Assembly: GCA_949292525.1 (NCBI GenBank)
Contig: CASEZJ010000010.1
Span: 29,431-93,430, forward strand
Reading direction: 5' to 3'
Source of the DNA: an uncultured bacterium
Lineage (GTDB): Bacteria > Bacillota_I > Bacilli_A > Acholeplasmatales > Anaeroplasmataceae
DNA length: 64,000 nucleotides
Within the stretch, counting starts at the first letter, position 1. Each line of letters opens with the position of its first letter. Under the pieces are notes generated by a model that was not told the origin of the DNA, searched no databases, and saw only the letters and a program-made list of their open reading frames with translations. Both the position numbers and the translations under genes were made by a program. This document shows, piece by piece, positions 16,697 to 25,666 of this stretch.

Positions 16697-17734
16697 ATGA
16701 AGAAGGAAAAAATTGTTACATTTGGTGAAATAATGTTACGTCTTTCCACTCCTGATTATGCTACTATTAATCAATGTCGTAATTTCATTGTAAATTACGG
16801 TGGTGGTGAAGCAAATGTGGCGGTTGCGTTATCACATTTAGGACATAAATGTTACTTTATGTCTAAATTACCACCAAATCAATTAGGGGATGGCGCTGTA
16901 TCTCATTTACAAGCGAATGGAGTTAATACTGATTATATTGTTAGAGGTTCTTCAACGCTAGGTATTTATTTTTTAGAAACTGGTTTTGGTGGACGTCCAT
17001 CTAAGATTATTTATAATCGTAAACACAGTGCTATTACGAGAGTTCAAATTAATGAATTTAATTGGGATGAAATTTTTGGCGATGCAACTTGGTTCCATAT
17101 AAGTGGAATAACTTTAGCTTTAGGTGAAAGAGTTAGAACTGTTGCTTTAAAAGCAGTTCAAGAAGCTAAACGTCGTAATGTTAAAGTCTCTTTTGATTTT
17201 AACTATCGAGCTAAGCTTTGGACAATCGATGAAGCTAAACCAATATATCAACAATTCATGCATTATGTTGATATTGTTTTTGCTAGTTTTTGGGATGCTA
17301 ACACTATTCTAGAAATACCTCTAGATAAAGAATTTGAAAATGCTACCCTTTCAGAAAAGAGAAGAAATGTCTTCCCTAAAATGATTAAAAAATATAATTT
17401 AAACTATATATTTGGTACTGATAGGGTTGTTTATACAGCTACTGATAATAGTTTAGCTGGCTATTATTTTGCCTTAAAAGGTGACCAATTGTCTTGGGAA
17501 TTAACTAACCCAATAAGATTCAACATTTACGATCGTATTGGTGGTGGTGATGCCTTTGCATCTGGTGTAATTCACGGCTTATTGAAAGATTTTGATGACC
17601 CAGCCTATGCTGTACGATTTGGTTTAAATACAAGTGTATTAAAACATACAATAGGTGGCGATGCATCTATATTCAGTAAAGAAGATGTTGAATCATTTAT
17701 GGCAGCAAATAGTAGTGCAGAAGTAGAAAGGTAA
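16697..17734 (+). CDS. PfkB-family sugar kinase, divergent KDG-kinase paralogue
   Basis: 345 residues, PfkB/ribokinase fold. It begins KIVTFGEIMLRLSTPD and has YGGGEANVAV (sugar binding) and DRIGGGDAFASG with catalytic Asp285 and the anion hole. It is a clear paralogue of the kinase two genes downstream over its whole length. It differs in a key place: the family NxxE/D metal-phosphate motif, GNEEDAE in the sister, reads ASFWDAN here (residues 196-202). The sugar-contact segment also differs (SSTLGIYFLETGFGG against GDRLGIYYLETGASM). It may phosphorylate another keto-sugar, be regulatory, or be weakly active. TGAGGTAG precedes the ATG. Confidence 0.85.
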   Translation: MKKEKIVTFGEIMLRLSTPDYATINQCRNFIVNYGGGEANVAVALSHLGHKCYFMSKLPPNQLGDGAVSHLQANGVNTDYIVRGSSTLGIYFLETGFGGRPSKIIYNRKHSAITRVQINEFNWDEIFGDATWFHISGITLALGERVRTVALKAVQEAKRRNVKVSFDFNYRAKLWTIDEAKPIYQQFMHYVDIVFASFWDANTILEIPLDKEFENATLSEKRRNVFPKMIKKYNLNYIFGTDRVVYTATDNSLAGYYFALKGDQLSWELTNPIRFNIYDRIGGGDAFASGVIHGLLKDFDDPAYAVRFGLNTSVLKHTIGGDASIFSKEDVESFMAANSSAEVER

Positions 17735-17738
17735 TATT

Positions 17739-18203
17739 ATGATTGTTGGAAAGTTAAAAGATATTGCTCACTATAAGGGCTTAAGTAAAAATATCGATAC
17801 AGCTATAGATTTTGTGTTAACACATGATTTATTAGCCTTACCAAAAGGTAAAACTTTAATCGATGGCGACAATGTTTATGTTAATCGTGATACATATGTT
17901 GCTAGACCTTTAGAAGAATGTTATTTTGAAGGGCATGATAAATATTTAGATATGCAAATTGTTCTAAAGGGTAAAGAGGGTTTCGGTTATACAGATATAA
18001 CAGACCCAGGCTTAGTTGTTACTACTCCGTACAATAAGGAAAAAGATGTTACTAAATATCAAAATAAAGCAACTAATGAAATATATATAACACTTGAAGA
18101 AGGTTATGCTTTAGTTTTCCCTGAAGACATTCATTTAGCCAAATTAGATGTTGATGGTAAAACTATAGAAAAAGCAGTAATTAAAATTAAATTAGATAAA
18201 TAA
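17739..18203 (+). CDS. YhcH/YjgK/YiaL-family protein
   Basis: 154 residues in the DUF386 beta-sandwich family (YhcH, YiaL, EbgC). Recognisable parts are YVNRDTYVARPLEECYFEGHDKY, LDMQIVLKGKEGFGY and GYALVFPEDIHLAKLD, which supply the conserved Glu, His and Asp of the putative metal pocket. Members sit in operons for sialic acid, uronate and keto-sugar use and are thought to act as sugar anomerases or isomerases; the exact role is unsettled. It starts four bases after the kinase gene. Confidence 0.85.
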   Translation: MIVGKLKDIAHYKGLSKNIDTAIDFVLTHDLLALPKGKTLIDGDNVYVNRDTYVARPLEECYFEGHDKYLDMQIVLKGKEGFGYTDITDPGLVVTTPYNKEKDVTKYQNKATNEIYITLEEGYALVFPEDIHLAKLDVDGKTIEKAVIKIKLDK

Positions 18204-18217
18204 GGAGAAAATTAAAA

Positions 18218-19243
18218 ATGGCAAAAATTGTTACTTTAGGCGAAATTATGTTAAGATTATCTACACCAGGTAATACACGTTTCGTTCAATCAGATTCTTT
18301 TGATGTAGTTTATGGTGGTGGTGAAGCAAACGTTGCTGTAAGCTGCGCAAACTATGGTCATGATGCATACTTTTTAAGTAAAGTACCTACTCATGAAATT
18401 GGTCAATGTGCTGTAAATGCACTTCGTCGTTATGGTGTAAATACTAAATTTATAGCTCGTGGTGGCGATAGACTAGGTATTTATTATTTAGAAACAGGTG
18501 CTTCAATGCGTGCTTCTAAAGTTATTTATGACCGTGCAAACAGCGCAATTGCTGAAGCTAGTCCTAAAGATTTTGATTTTGATGCAATTATGGAAGGCGC
18601 AGACTGGTTCCATTGGTCTGGCATTACTCCTGCTATTTCAGATAAAGCAGCTGAATTAACAAAATTAGCATGTGAAGCAGCAAAACGTCATGGTGTTACT
18701 GTATCATGTGATTTAAACTTCCGTAAAAAATTATGGACAAGTGAAAAAGCTATTTCAATCATGCGTCCTTTAATGCAATATGTAGATGTATGTATTGGTA
18801 ATGAAGAAGATGCAGAATTATGTTTAGGCTTCAAACCAGATGCTGATGTTACTGGTGGTAAAACTGATGCTTCAGGATATAAAGCAATATTTAAACAAAT
18901 GGCTGAAAAATTTGGTTTCAAATATGTTGTTTCTACATTAAGAGAATCATTCTCAGCTACTCATAATGGTTGGAAAGCATTAATTTATAACGGTAAAGAA
19001 TTCTATGAATCTAAACGTTATGACATCAACCCTATTATTGACCGTGTTGGTGGCGGCGATTCATTTAGTGGTGGTTTAATTCATGGCTTATTAACATATC
19101 CAACTGATCAAGGTAAAGCATTAGAATTTGCTGTTGCTGCATCAGCATTAAAACACACTATCAACGGTGATTTCAACTTAGTTTCTACAGCTGAAGTAGA
19201 AGCATTAGCTGGTGGTGACGCTTCAGGTCGTGTTCAACGTTAA
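18218..19243 (+). CDS. kdgK: 2-keto-3-deoxygluconate kinase
   Basis: 341 residues, PfkB fold. It phosphorylates 2-keto-3-deoxygluconate to KDPG, the substrate of Eda. It has YGGGEANVAV, GGDRLGIYYLETGASMRASKV (typical KdgK substrate loop), N195-E-E-D198 in CIGNEEDAE (NxxE-type motif) and DRVGGGDSFSGG with the catalytic Asp. It appears the canonical copy of the two kinases. AAGGAG precedes the ATG. Codon choice (more C-ending codons) hints at higher expression than the first paralogue, a qualitative impression only. Confidence 0.9.
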   Translation: MAKIVTLGEIMLRLSTPGNTRFVQSDSFDVVYGGGEANVAVSCANYGHDAYFLSKVPTHEIGQCAVNALRRYGVNTKFIARGGDRLGIYYLETGASMRASKVIYDRANSAIAEASPKDFDFDAIMEGADWFHWSGITPAISDKAAELTKLACEAAKRHGVTVSCDLNFRKKLWTSEKAISIMRPLMQYVDVCIGNEEDAELCLGFKPDADVTGGKTDASGYKAIFKQMAEKFGFKYVVSTLRESFSATHNGWKALIYNGKEFYESKRYDINPIIDRVGGGDSFSGGLIHGLLTYPTDQGKALEFAVAASALKHTINGDFNLVSTAEVEALAGGDASGRVQR

Positions 19244-19258
19244 TTAAGAGAGGTTTTT

Positions 19259-20104
19259 ATGGAGTATTCAATTTTAGCAAATGGCATTAAGATGCCTATG
19301 GTAGGTTTAGGAACATTTAAAGCTGAAAATGGTGCATCTTGTTATGATGCTGTAATTACAGCTTTAAAGGCTGGGTATAGACATATCGACACTGCTATGG
19401 GCTATGGTAATGAAGAAAGCATTGGTAAAGCGATCGAAGATAGTGGGATAAATAGAAGTGAAATATTTATTACAACCAAACTTTATCCTGCTAAAATCGG
19501 CTATAAAAGTGCTAAAAAACATCTATTAGAATCACTTAAAAGGTTACGTACAAATTATGTAGATCTTTATTTGATTCATTGGCCAAGTGCTAATGATTTA
19601 GTTAATATACATACTTGGCAAGCATTTGAAGAATTATATGATGCTGGTTATTGTAAAGCGATTGGTGTATCTAATTTCAATATTCATCATCTTGAACATT
19701 TAATTGCTAGTGCTAGAATAAAACCAATGGTAGACCAAGTTGAATTACATCCATTTTTAACCCAAACCGCTTTAGCTAAATATTTAAAATCAGAAAATAT
19801 TGCCTTAGAAGCATATGGCCCTTTTGCTAAAGGAAAGGTATTTGAAGATGAATTATTGAAGTCTTTAGCTGATAAGTATCATACTGGTATTGCTAATATT
19901 GTCGTTAGATGGGGTTTACAAAAAGATATCATAATGATTCCAAAATCAGTAACAATGAATCGTATAATTAGCAATTTTGATGTTTTCTCATTTGCCCTCA
20001 CCGAATTAGAAATAAATGAAATTGATAATTTAAATTTGGGAAAAAGATTATATACCGACCCCGACAATTGTCCTTTTTGCCCTACTAAGGAGTATGAAAT
20101 ATGA
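19259..20104 (+). CDS. aldo/keto reductase
   Basis: 281-residue TIM-barrel NAD(P)H oxidoreductase. The catalytic tetrad is present: Asp in GYRHIDTAMGYGNEE, Tyr in the same segment, Lys in ITTKLYPA and His in DLYLIHWPS. The C-terminal nucleotide-binding segment is IMIPKSVTMNRI. In this operon it may reduce a uronate-derived aldehyde or keto-sugar, parallel to KduD (inference). It overlaps the next gene by four bases. Confidence 0.92.
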   Translation: MEYSILANGIKMPMVGLGTFKAENGASCYDAVITALKAGYRHIDTAMGYGNEESIGKAIEDSGINRSEIFITTKLYPAKIGYKSAKKHLLESLKRLRTNYVDLYLIHWPSANDLVNIHTWQAFEELYDAGYCKAIGVSNFNIHHLEHLIASARIKPMVDQVELHPFLTQTALAKYLKSENIALEAYGPFAKGKVFEDELLKSLADKYHTGIANIVVRWGLQKDIIMIPKSVTMNRIISNFDVFSFALTELEINEIDNLNLGKRLYTDPDNCPFCPTKEYEI

Positions 20105-20946
20105 AAATTGGTGTAAGAGTTCATGATTTAGGCCGTAACACGCCAGAAAATTTAGCAAAAACAGCTAAAAATATCGGCTTTGACGCCGTTCAATTAGTAG
20201 TTAATAAGGCTATCTTAGATGAAGGTAGCCTTCCTACTTATTTAGATGACGATAAGGTAAGAAATATTTCTAATGCCTTTATTAATGAAGGACTTGAAAT
20301 AGCTATGTTAGGAGCTTATTTTAATCCAGTTCATGAAAATAAAGAAAAAGTAGCAGTTGGCATTAAAAACTTTAGTAACTTTTTACAATATGAGCATAAA
20401 TTTAAAGCTCATTTTGTCGGCAGTGAAACAGGTTCATTTTCAAACGATCCATGGGTGTATCATCCTCATAATCGTACTGAAGATGGTTTTATGCAATCTG
20501 TTGATGTTTTTAGACAATTAGCTAAAGTAGCTGATAAATATGATGCAAACATAGCTCTTGAAGGAGCCTTTGGCCATGTTTGTTATGAACCTAAAATATT
20601 AAGAAGATTATATGAATTAATTGGTTCAAATAAAATATATTTTACAATTGACCTATTTAATTATTTAGATATTTCTAATTATAAGAATTATCTAGATATA
20701 TTAGATGATGCTATAAGTACATTAGGGGATAGAACTGTTATCTTCCATTTAAAAGATTTTAAAATTGAAGATAATAAGCTAGTACGTGCTGATATAGGTC
20801 AAGGTATAATGGATTACAAACTCGTCTTATCTAAGATGTTAGCATGTAATCCAAATGCATATTATATATTTGAAGGCAATTCAAAAGAAGGTATGCAAGA
20901 TAGTTATAATTTCATTAGAAATATAGAAAAAGAGGTTATAAAATGA
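20101..20946 (+). CDS. sugar phosphate isomerase/epimerase-like TIM barrel
   Basis: 281 residues of the xylose-isomerase-like AP-endonuclease 2 superfamily. Supporting blocks are GFDAVQLVVNKA, HFVGSETGSF, NIALEGAFGHVCYEP (metal-ligand Glu), YFTIDLFNYLD (Asp) and VIFHLKDFKIEDNK (His, Asp). Such enzymes isomerise or epimerise keto-sugars using a divalent metal. The substrate is unknown; context suggests a uronate or hexulosonate. It overlaps both neighbours by four bases, so it belongs tightly to this operon. Confidence 0.82.
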   Translation: MKIGVRVHDLGRNTPENLAKTAKNIGFDAVQLVVNKAILDEGSLPTYLDDDKVRNISNAFINEGLEIAMLGAYFNPVHENKEKVAVGIKNFSNFLQYEHKFKAHFVGSETGSFSNDPWVYHPHNRTEDGFMQSVDVFRQLAKVADKYDANIALEGAFGHVCYEPKILRRLYELIGSNKIYFTIDLFNYLDISNYKNYLDILDDAISTLGDRTVIFHLKDFKIEDNKLVRADIGQGIMDYKLVLSKMLACNPNAYYIFEGNSKEGMQDSYNFIRNIEKEVIK

Positions 20947-21779
20947 AATTAGAAGTTAGATATTCCAATCATCCTAATGATTCTAAAAAATATGACACTA
21001 AAGAATTGAGAGCTAATTATTTAGTTGAAGAAGTTTTTAAAGCTGATGATATATTATTAGTATATTCACATCAAGACAGAATAATTGCTGGTGGGGTTAT
21101 GCCAGTACATAAAACTTTAAAACTAGAAACTAGTGATGAATTAAGAGCAAAATATTTCTTAGAACGTCGTGAACTTGGAATAATCAACATAGGTGGTAAT
21201 GGTAAAGTAGTTTTAGATGGTAAAGAATATGAAGTTAAATCTAAAGATGGTTTATATGTAGGTATGGGAACAGTAGAAGTTTTATTCAGCTCTAATGATC
21301 CTAAAAACCCAGCTAAGTTTTATATTGCTTCATGTCCTGCTCATAAAACTTATCCAACATACTATATTGATTTTGATAAGGCAAATCATCGTCCATGTGG
21401 TGAAGCTAGCACTTTAAATAAAAGAGTAATTAACCAATATATTCACCCAGATGTATGTAAATCATGTCAATTAGCAATGGGTATGACTGCTTTAGAAGAA
21501 GGCAGTGGATGGAATACTATGCCTTGTCACACTCATGAAAGAAGAATGGAAGTATATTTCTATTTTAATATTAAGCCTGGTCAAGTTGTTTTCCATATGA
21601 TGGGTGAACCACAAGAAACTAGACATATTGTAATGCAAAATGAACAACTTGTAATTTCACCAAGTTGGTCTATTCATTCAGGTGTAGGTACTTCAAATTA
21701 TTCTTTTATTTGGGCTATGTGTGGTGAAAACCAAGAATTTGATGATATGGACAATATTGAAAATACAGATTTAAAATAA
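20943..21779 (+). CDS. kduI: 5-keto-4-deoxyuronate isomerase
   Basis: 278-residue cupin zinc enzyme converting 5-keto-4-deoxyuronate (DKI) into 2,5-diketo-3-deoxygluconate (DKII). It has RRELGIINIGGNG, the metal site MPCHTHERRMEVYFYF (His-x-His and Glu) and NEQLVISPSWSIHSG with the further His. Length matches the family. It feeds KduD, encoded next. Confidence 0.95.
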   Translation: MKLEVRYSNHPNDSKKYDTKELRANYLVEEVFKADDILLVYSHQDRIIAGGVMPVHKTLKLETSDELRAKYFLERRELGIINIGGNGKVVLDGKEYEVKSKDGLYVGMGTVEVLFSSNDPKNPAKFYIASCPAHKTYPTYYIDFDKANHRPCGEASTLNKRVINQYIHPDVCKSCQLAMGMTALEEGSGWNTMPCHTHERRMEVYFYFNIKPGQVVFHMMGEPQETRHIVMQNEQLVISPSWSIHSGVGTSNYSFIWAMCGENQEFDDMDNIENTDLK

Positions 21780-21797
21780 GGAAGGAAAAATTATAAT

Positions 21798-22598
21798 ATG
21801 AATATGAATGATTTTAGATTAGATGGTAAGGTAGCTCTTATCACTGGTGCTTCATATGGCATTGGCTTTGCTATTGCTGAAGCATTTGCTGCAGCTGGTG
21901 CGACGATAGTATTTAATGATGTTAAACAAGAATTAGTAGATAAAGGTTTAGCATCATATAAAGAAAAAGGTATCAAAGCTCATGGTTATGTATGTGATGT
22001 AACTAATGAAGAAGCTGTAACTGATTTTATTGCTAAAGTTGAAAAAGAAGTTGGCGTAGTAGATATTTTAGTTAATAATGCTGGTATTATTAAACGTATT
22101 CCAATGTGTGATATGACTGCTGCTCAATGGCGCCAAGTAATTGATATCGATTTAACTGGACCATTTATTATGGCTAAAGCATGTATTCCAGCAATGGTTA
22201 AAAAAGGCCATGGTAAAATCATTAACATCTGTTCAATGATGTCAGAATTAGGTCGTGAAACAGTTAGTGCTTATGCAGCTGCTAAGGGTGGCTTAAAAAT
22301 GTTAACTCGTAACATTTGTTCTGAATATGGTGGAGCTAACATTCAATGTAATGGTATTGGACCTGGTTATATTGCTACTCCTCAAACTGCTCCATTAAGA
22401 GAAAGACAAGCTGATGGTAGCCGTCATCCATTCGATCAATTCATCGTTTCTAAAACACCTGCAGGTAGATGGGGAAATGCGGAAGATTTACAAGGACCAG
22501 CAGTATTCTTAGCTAGTGATGCTTCTAACTTTGTAAATGGCCACATTCTTTATGTTGATGGTGGTATTTTAGCTTATATCGGTAAACAACCAGAATAA
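21798..22598 (+). CDS. kduD: 2-deoxy-D-gluconate 3-dehydrogenase
   Basis: 266-residue short-chain dehydrogenase that reduces DKII to 2-keto-3-deoxygluconate. It has the Rossmann motif TGASYGIGFAIA, NNAGI, the catalytic Ser in ICSMMSELGRE, Tyr and Lys in SAYAAAKGG, and the end VNGHILYVDGG. Two ATGs lie six bases apart (21798, 21804); the first is better placed after GGAAGG. Last gene of the operon, followed by a strong terminator. Confidence 0.93.
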   Translation: MNMNDFRLDGKVALITGASYGIGFAIAEAFAAAGATIVFNDVKQELVDKGLASYKEKGIKAHGYVCDVTNEEAVTDFIAKVEKEVGVVDILVNNAGIIKRIPMCDMTAAQWRQVIDIDLTGPFIMAKACIPAMVKKGHGKIINICSMMSELGRETVSAYAAAKGGLKMLTRNICSEYGGANIQCNGIGPGYIATPQTAPLRERQADGSRHPFDQFIVSKTPAGRWGNAEDLQGPAVFLASDASNFVNGHILYVDGGILAYIGKQPE

Positions 22599-22620
22599 TA
22601 GTAAATTTTAACATTGTACT

Positions 22621-22663
22621 AAATACAATTTTCCTTAAGAAAACAAAGGAAAATTGTATTTTT
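22621..22663 (+). terminator. strong terminator of uronate operon
   Basis: AATACAATTTTCCTT pairs with AAGGAAAATTGTATT and is followed by TTTTT; a 15-bp stem. Confidence 0.92.
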
Positions 22664-22675
22664 TTATTTGTTTGA

Positions 22676-22687
22676 GAAAACGTTTAC
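22676..22687. promoter_or_regulatory. LacI/CcpA-type operator-like site
   Basis: GAAAACGTTTAC, with flank GA before it, matches the core found near 622, 15894 and 29502. It lies about 28 bases upstream of the -35 of potABCD. Confidence 0.42.
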
Positions 22688-22714
22688 ACAAGTTAATAAA
22701 ATTCAAAATATCTA

Positions 22715-22742
22715 TTGTAATATATCACAAAAAAAGTATAAT
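22715..22742 (+). promoter_or_regulatory. promoter of potABCD
   Basis: TTGTAA (22715-22720) and TATAAT (22737-22742) are 16 bases apart. Confidence 0.65.
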
Positions 22743-22794
22743 TTACATTGAATTTTTAAAGAAAGGATCATCATTGATGAACAGGAGTATATAG

Positions 22795-23964
22795 GTGTCT
22801 GAACCGCTAATTGAATTACAAGATTTAGAGAAATCTTATGGCGATGTTAAAGTTGTTAATAAAATTAATTTAACGATTTATAAAAATGAATTTTTAACTT
22901 TATTAGGACCATCAGGTTGTGGTAAAACTACAACATTAAGAATGCTAGCTGGGTTTGAAAAACCAGATAGCGGTAAAATTATAGTAGATAATAAAATTAT
23001 AAACGAGTTACCAAGCTATGCTAGACCTATTAACACAGTCTTTCAACGTTATGCATTATTTCCTCATTTAAATGTATTCCAAAATATTGCCTTTGGAATA
23101 AAAAATAGAGGTTATAAATTTATTTTAAATTTTTATGGTGGCAAAGATAAAATAATTGCCGACATAAAAAAAGAAAATCCAAATTTAAAAAAGGTAAGTT
23201 ATTTTAAAATTAAAAAACATTTAAATAAGTTGATTTCTAATTCAGTTTTCCATGCTTTAGAACAAGTTAATTTAACTGGTTTTGAAAATAGAAATATTAA
23301 TCAAATGTCAGGTGGACAAATGCAAAGAATAGCTATAGCTAGAGCTATAGTACTAAAGCCTAAAATTTTATTATTAGATGAGCCATTGGCTGCACTAGAT
23401 TTAAAATTAAGACAAAATATGCAATATGAGCTAAAAGAAATGCAACGTGATTTAGGTATTACTTTTATCTATGTTACTCATGATCAAGAAGAAGCCATGA
23501 CAATGAGCGATAGAATAGTCGTTATGAATGGTGGTTTAATTCAACAATTAGGAAGTCCTAAAGATATATATAATGAACCTGAAAATAGATTTGTAGCTAA
23601 ATTTATTGGTGAATCTAATATAATAAAAGGAATATATTTACGTAAAAATGTAGTTCGCTTTATGGATGTGGATTTTGCATGTGTAGGTTATGAATTTGCT
23701 AATAATGAAGAAGTAGATGTAGTTATAAGACCAGAAGATTTTGATGTTGTAAGTTTAGATAAAGCTAAATTAACCGGTATAGTAACATCTTCTATTTTTA
23801 AAGGTGTTCATTATGAACTTTGTGTCGACATAAATAACATTGAATTCGTGGTTCATACCTACGAAGATGTAAAAGTAGGTGAAAAAATAGGCCTTAGTGT
23901 AGATCCATATGAAATATGTTTAATGAAGGTAGACGGAACATGCAAAAAGATCGTAAGTTATTAA
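22795..23964 (+). CDS. potA: spermidine/putrescine ABC transporter ATPase
   Basis: 389 residues. The nucleotide-binding domain has Walker A GPSGCGKTT (38-46), Q-loop TVFQRYALFPHLNVF, signature MSGGQMQR, Walker B ILLLDEPLAALD and the switch His in YVTHDQEEAM. A C-terminal TOBE-type regulatory domain starts near residue 295. It carries about 40 extra residues, rich in Lys, between the Q-loop and the signature (about 107-150), compared with E. coli PotA. Insertions at this place also occur in Mollicutes PotA. The start is GTG, 8 bases after AGGAG. First gene of potABCD. Confidence 0.92.
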   Translation: MSEPLIELQDLEKSYGDVKVVNKINLTIYKNEFLTLLGPSGCGKTTTLRMLAGFEKPDSGKIIVDNKIINELPSYARPINTVFQRYALFPHLNVFQNIAFGIKNRGYKFILNFYGGKDKIIADIKKENPNLKKVSYFKIKKHLNKLISNSVFHALEQVNLTGFENRNINQMSGGQMQRIAIARAIVLKPKILLLDEPLAALDLKLRQNMQYELKEMQRDLGITFIYVTHDQEEAMTMSDRIVVMNGGLIQQLGSPKDIYNEPENRFVAKFIGESNIIKGIYLRKNVVRFMDVDFACVGYEFANNEEVDVVIRPEDFDVVSLDKAKLTGIVTSSIFKGVHYELCVDINNIEFVVHTYEDVKVGEKIGLSVDPYEICLMKVDGTCKKIVSY

Positions 23965-24806
23965 ATAAAATTGATGAACTACCTTCACCATATAAACTAG
24001 AACATTTATCTACACCTTATAAAGTTTGGCTATATTTATTAGCATTACTACCAATGCTAATAATGATTGTCCTAATGTTTATTGATACTGAAGGTATCAG
24101 TTTAGATGAAGCAAGTTTTACATTTGAGAATTTTCTAATCTTATCAGAACAAAGCATACTAGTTGCTTTATATAATAGTTTTAAATTTAGTTTTTTAACC
24201 ACTTTAATTTGTTTATTTTTTGGCTATATTATTGCCTATAGTTTATTTAAATCTAAACTAAAACATAAAGGTGGAATACTATTATTATTAATTTTACCGA
24301 TGTGGACTAACATCTTATTAAGAATAGAAGCACTATCTTACTTGATGCAACCACATAATATTATAACTAATTTGTTTGGTGTAGAAGGTATTGATATATT
24401 AGGAACTGATGCGGCTATCTTAATAGGTTTAGTTTTCACATATTTACCATTCGTGATATTACCTATTTACAATGCCTTAGAAAAAATAGATCCAAGTTTA
24501 GAAGAAGCAGCCTTAGATCTTGGTATGACTGAAACAAAGAAATTTTGGAAAGTCATTTTTCCTTTATCCCTTAAAGGTTTAGTTTCTGGTTCAATTATGG
24601 TATTCTTACCATGCTTTTCTGGTTTTGCAGTTCCTAAAGTTTTAGGTGCTGGTAATGTTATCTTGATTGGTAACATAATTGAACAAAACTTTTCAAATAT
24701 GAATTATAATATCGGTTCAGTTTTAGCTGTTCTAGTTTTAATTCTAATCTTAGGATCAATCCTACTTATAAATAAATTCGATAAGGAGGGTGAAACACTA
24801 TTATGA
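23940..24806 (+). CDS. potB: polyamine ABC transporter permease PotB
   Basis: 288-residue permease with six helices and the EAA loop EEAALDLGMTETKKFWKVIFPLSL that docks on PotA. The N-terminus is cytoplasmic and Pro-rich. The ATG at 23940 is preferred because GAAGG lies upstream; an in-frame ATG at 23916 has no ribosome binding site. Either way the start overlaps the end of potA. It ends in ATGA overlap with potC. Confidence 0.9.
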   Translation: MQKDRKLLNKIDELPSPYKLEHLSTPYKVWLYLLALLPMLIMIVLMFIDTEGISLDEASFTFENFLILSEQSILVALYNSFKFSFLTTLICLFFGYIIAYSLFKSKLKHKGGILLLLILPMWTNILLRIEALSYLMQPHNIITNLFGVEGIDILGTDAAILIGLVFTYLPFVILPIYNALEKIDPSLEEAALDLGMTETKKFWKVIFPLSLKGLVSGSIMVFLPCFSGFAVPKVLGAGNVILIGNIIEQNFSNMNYNIGSVLAVLVLILILGSILLINKFDKEGETLL

Positions 24807-25666
24807 TTTATGAAGTTGCCCGTCTTGAGGATTATGGTTATAAGAAACATACAGTGTTTAAAATTTTATGGAAGATATTTAAAGTTTTAGCCATAATTTT
24901 TACTGTATTTATGTTATATGCTTCAATAATTATTATCGCATTACAATCATTTAATTCAAGTAGAAGTACAACTGAATTTGGCGGTTTTACTTTTAATTGG
25001 TACTTAGAAATGTTTTCTAATCGTCTTTTAACTGATGCTATTAAAAACACATTTATTACTAGCATAAGCGCCACCTTAATATCAGCAGTTTTAGGAACTT
25101 TAATTGCAGTTGGTATCTTTTATTTACCTAAGAAAAAAAGACAAAGATTATTACTTTTAAATAATATTCCATTGCTTAATGCCGATATTGTTACAGGTGT
25201 AACACTAATGCTATTATTTAGCTTACTTTTGCCAATTTTCCCTTATTTCTTTGGTTTTCCAACCCTCTTATTAGCCCATGTCTTTTTCACTTTGCCATAC
25301 ATTATTTTAAGTGTTATGCCTAAGTTAAAAGAAATGGATCCTAACTTGATGGATGCGGCTACTGATCTAGGAATTAAACCGCTAAAAGCAGTTCGTAAAG
25401 TTATTATACCAAGTGTTAAAAGTGGAATTTTTAGCGGCTTAGTTTTAGCATTTACAGTTTCATTTGAAGACTTTGCAATAAGCTATTTCACGACAGGTAA
25501 TGGTTTTGATAATATGTCTATTTGGATTTATTCATCAATCGGAAGAAGAAGCTTATTCCCTGGTGTTTATGCTTTTTCAACTTTATTAACCGTTATTGCT
25601 ATTATCTTAGTATTAATATATACCTTTAGGTTTAAAGGCAGGAAAAAACATGAAAAGAAGTATTAG
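24803..25666 (+). CDS. potC: polyamine ABC transporter permease PotC
   Basis: 287 residues, six helices. It has the typical PotC periplasmic start after helix 1 (SFNSSRSTTEFGGFTFNWY) and the EAA loop MDAATDLGIKPLKAVRKVIIP. It forms the membrane channel with PotB. ATGA overlap upstream and a 17-base overlap with potD downstream. Confidence 0.93.
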   Translation: MIYEVARLEDYGYKKHTVFKILWKIFKVLAIIFTVFMLYASIIIIALQSFNSSRSTTEFGGFTFNWYLEMFSNRLLTDAIKNTFITSISATLISAVLGTLIAVGIFYLPKKKRQRLLLLNNIPLLNADIVTGVTLMLLFSLLLPIFPYFFGFPTLLLAHVFFTLPYIILSVMPKLKEMDPNLMDAATDLGIKPLKAVRKVIIPSVKSGIFSGLVLAFTVSFEDFAISYFTTGNGFDNMSIWIYSSIGRRSLFPGVYAFSTLLTVIAIILVLIYTFRFKGRKKHEKKY

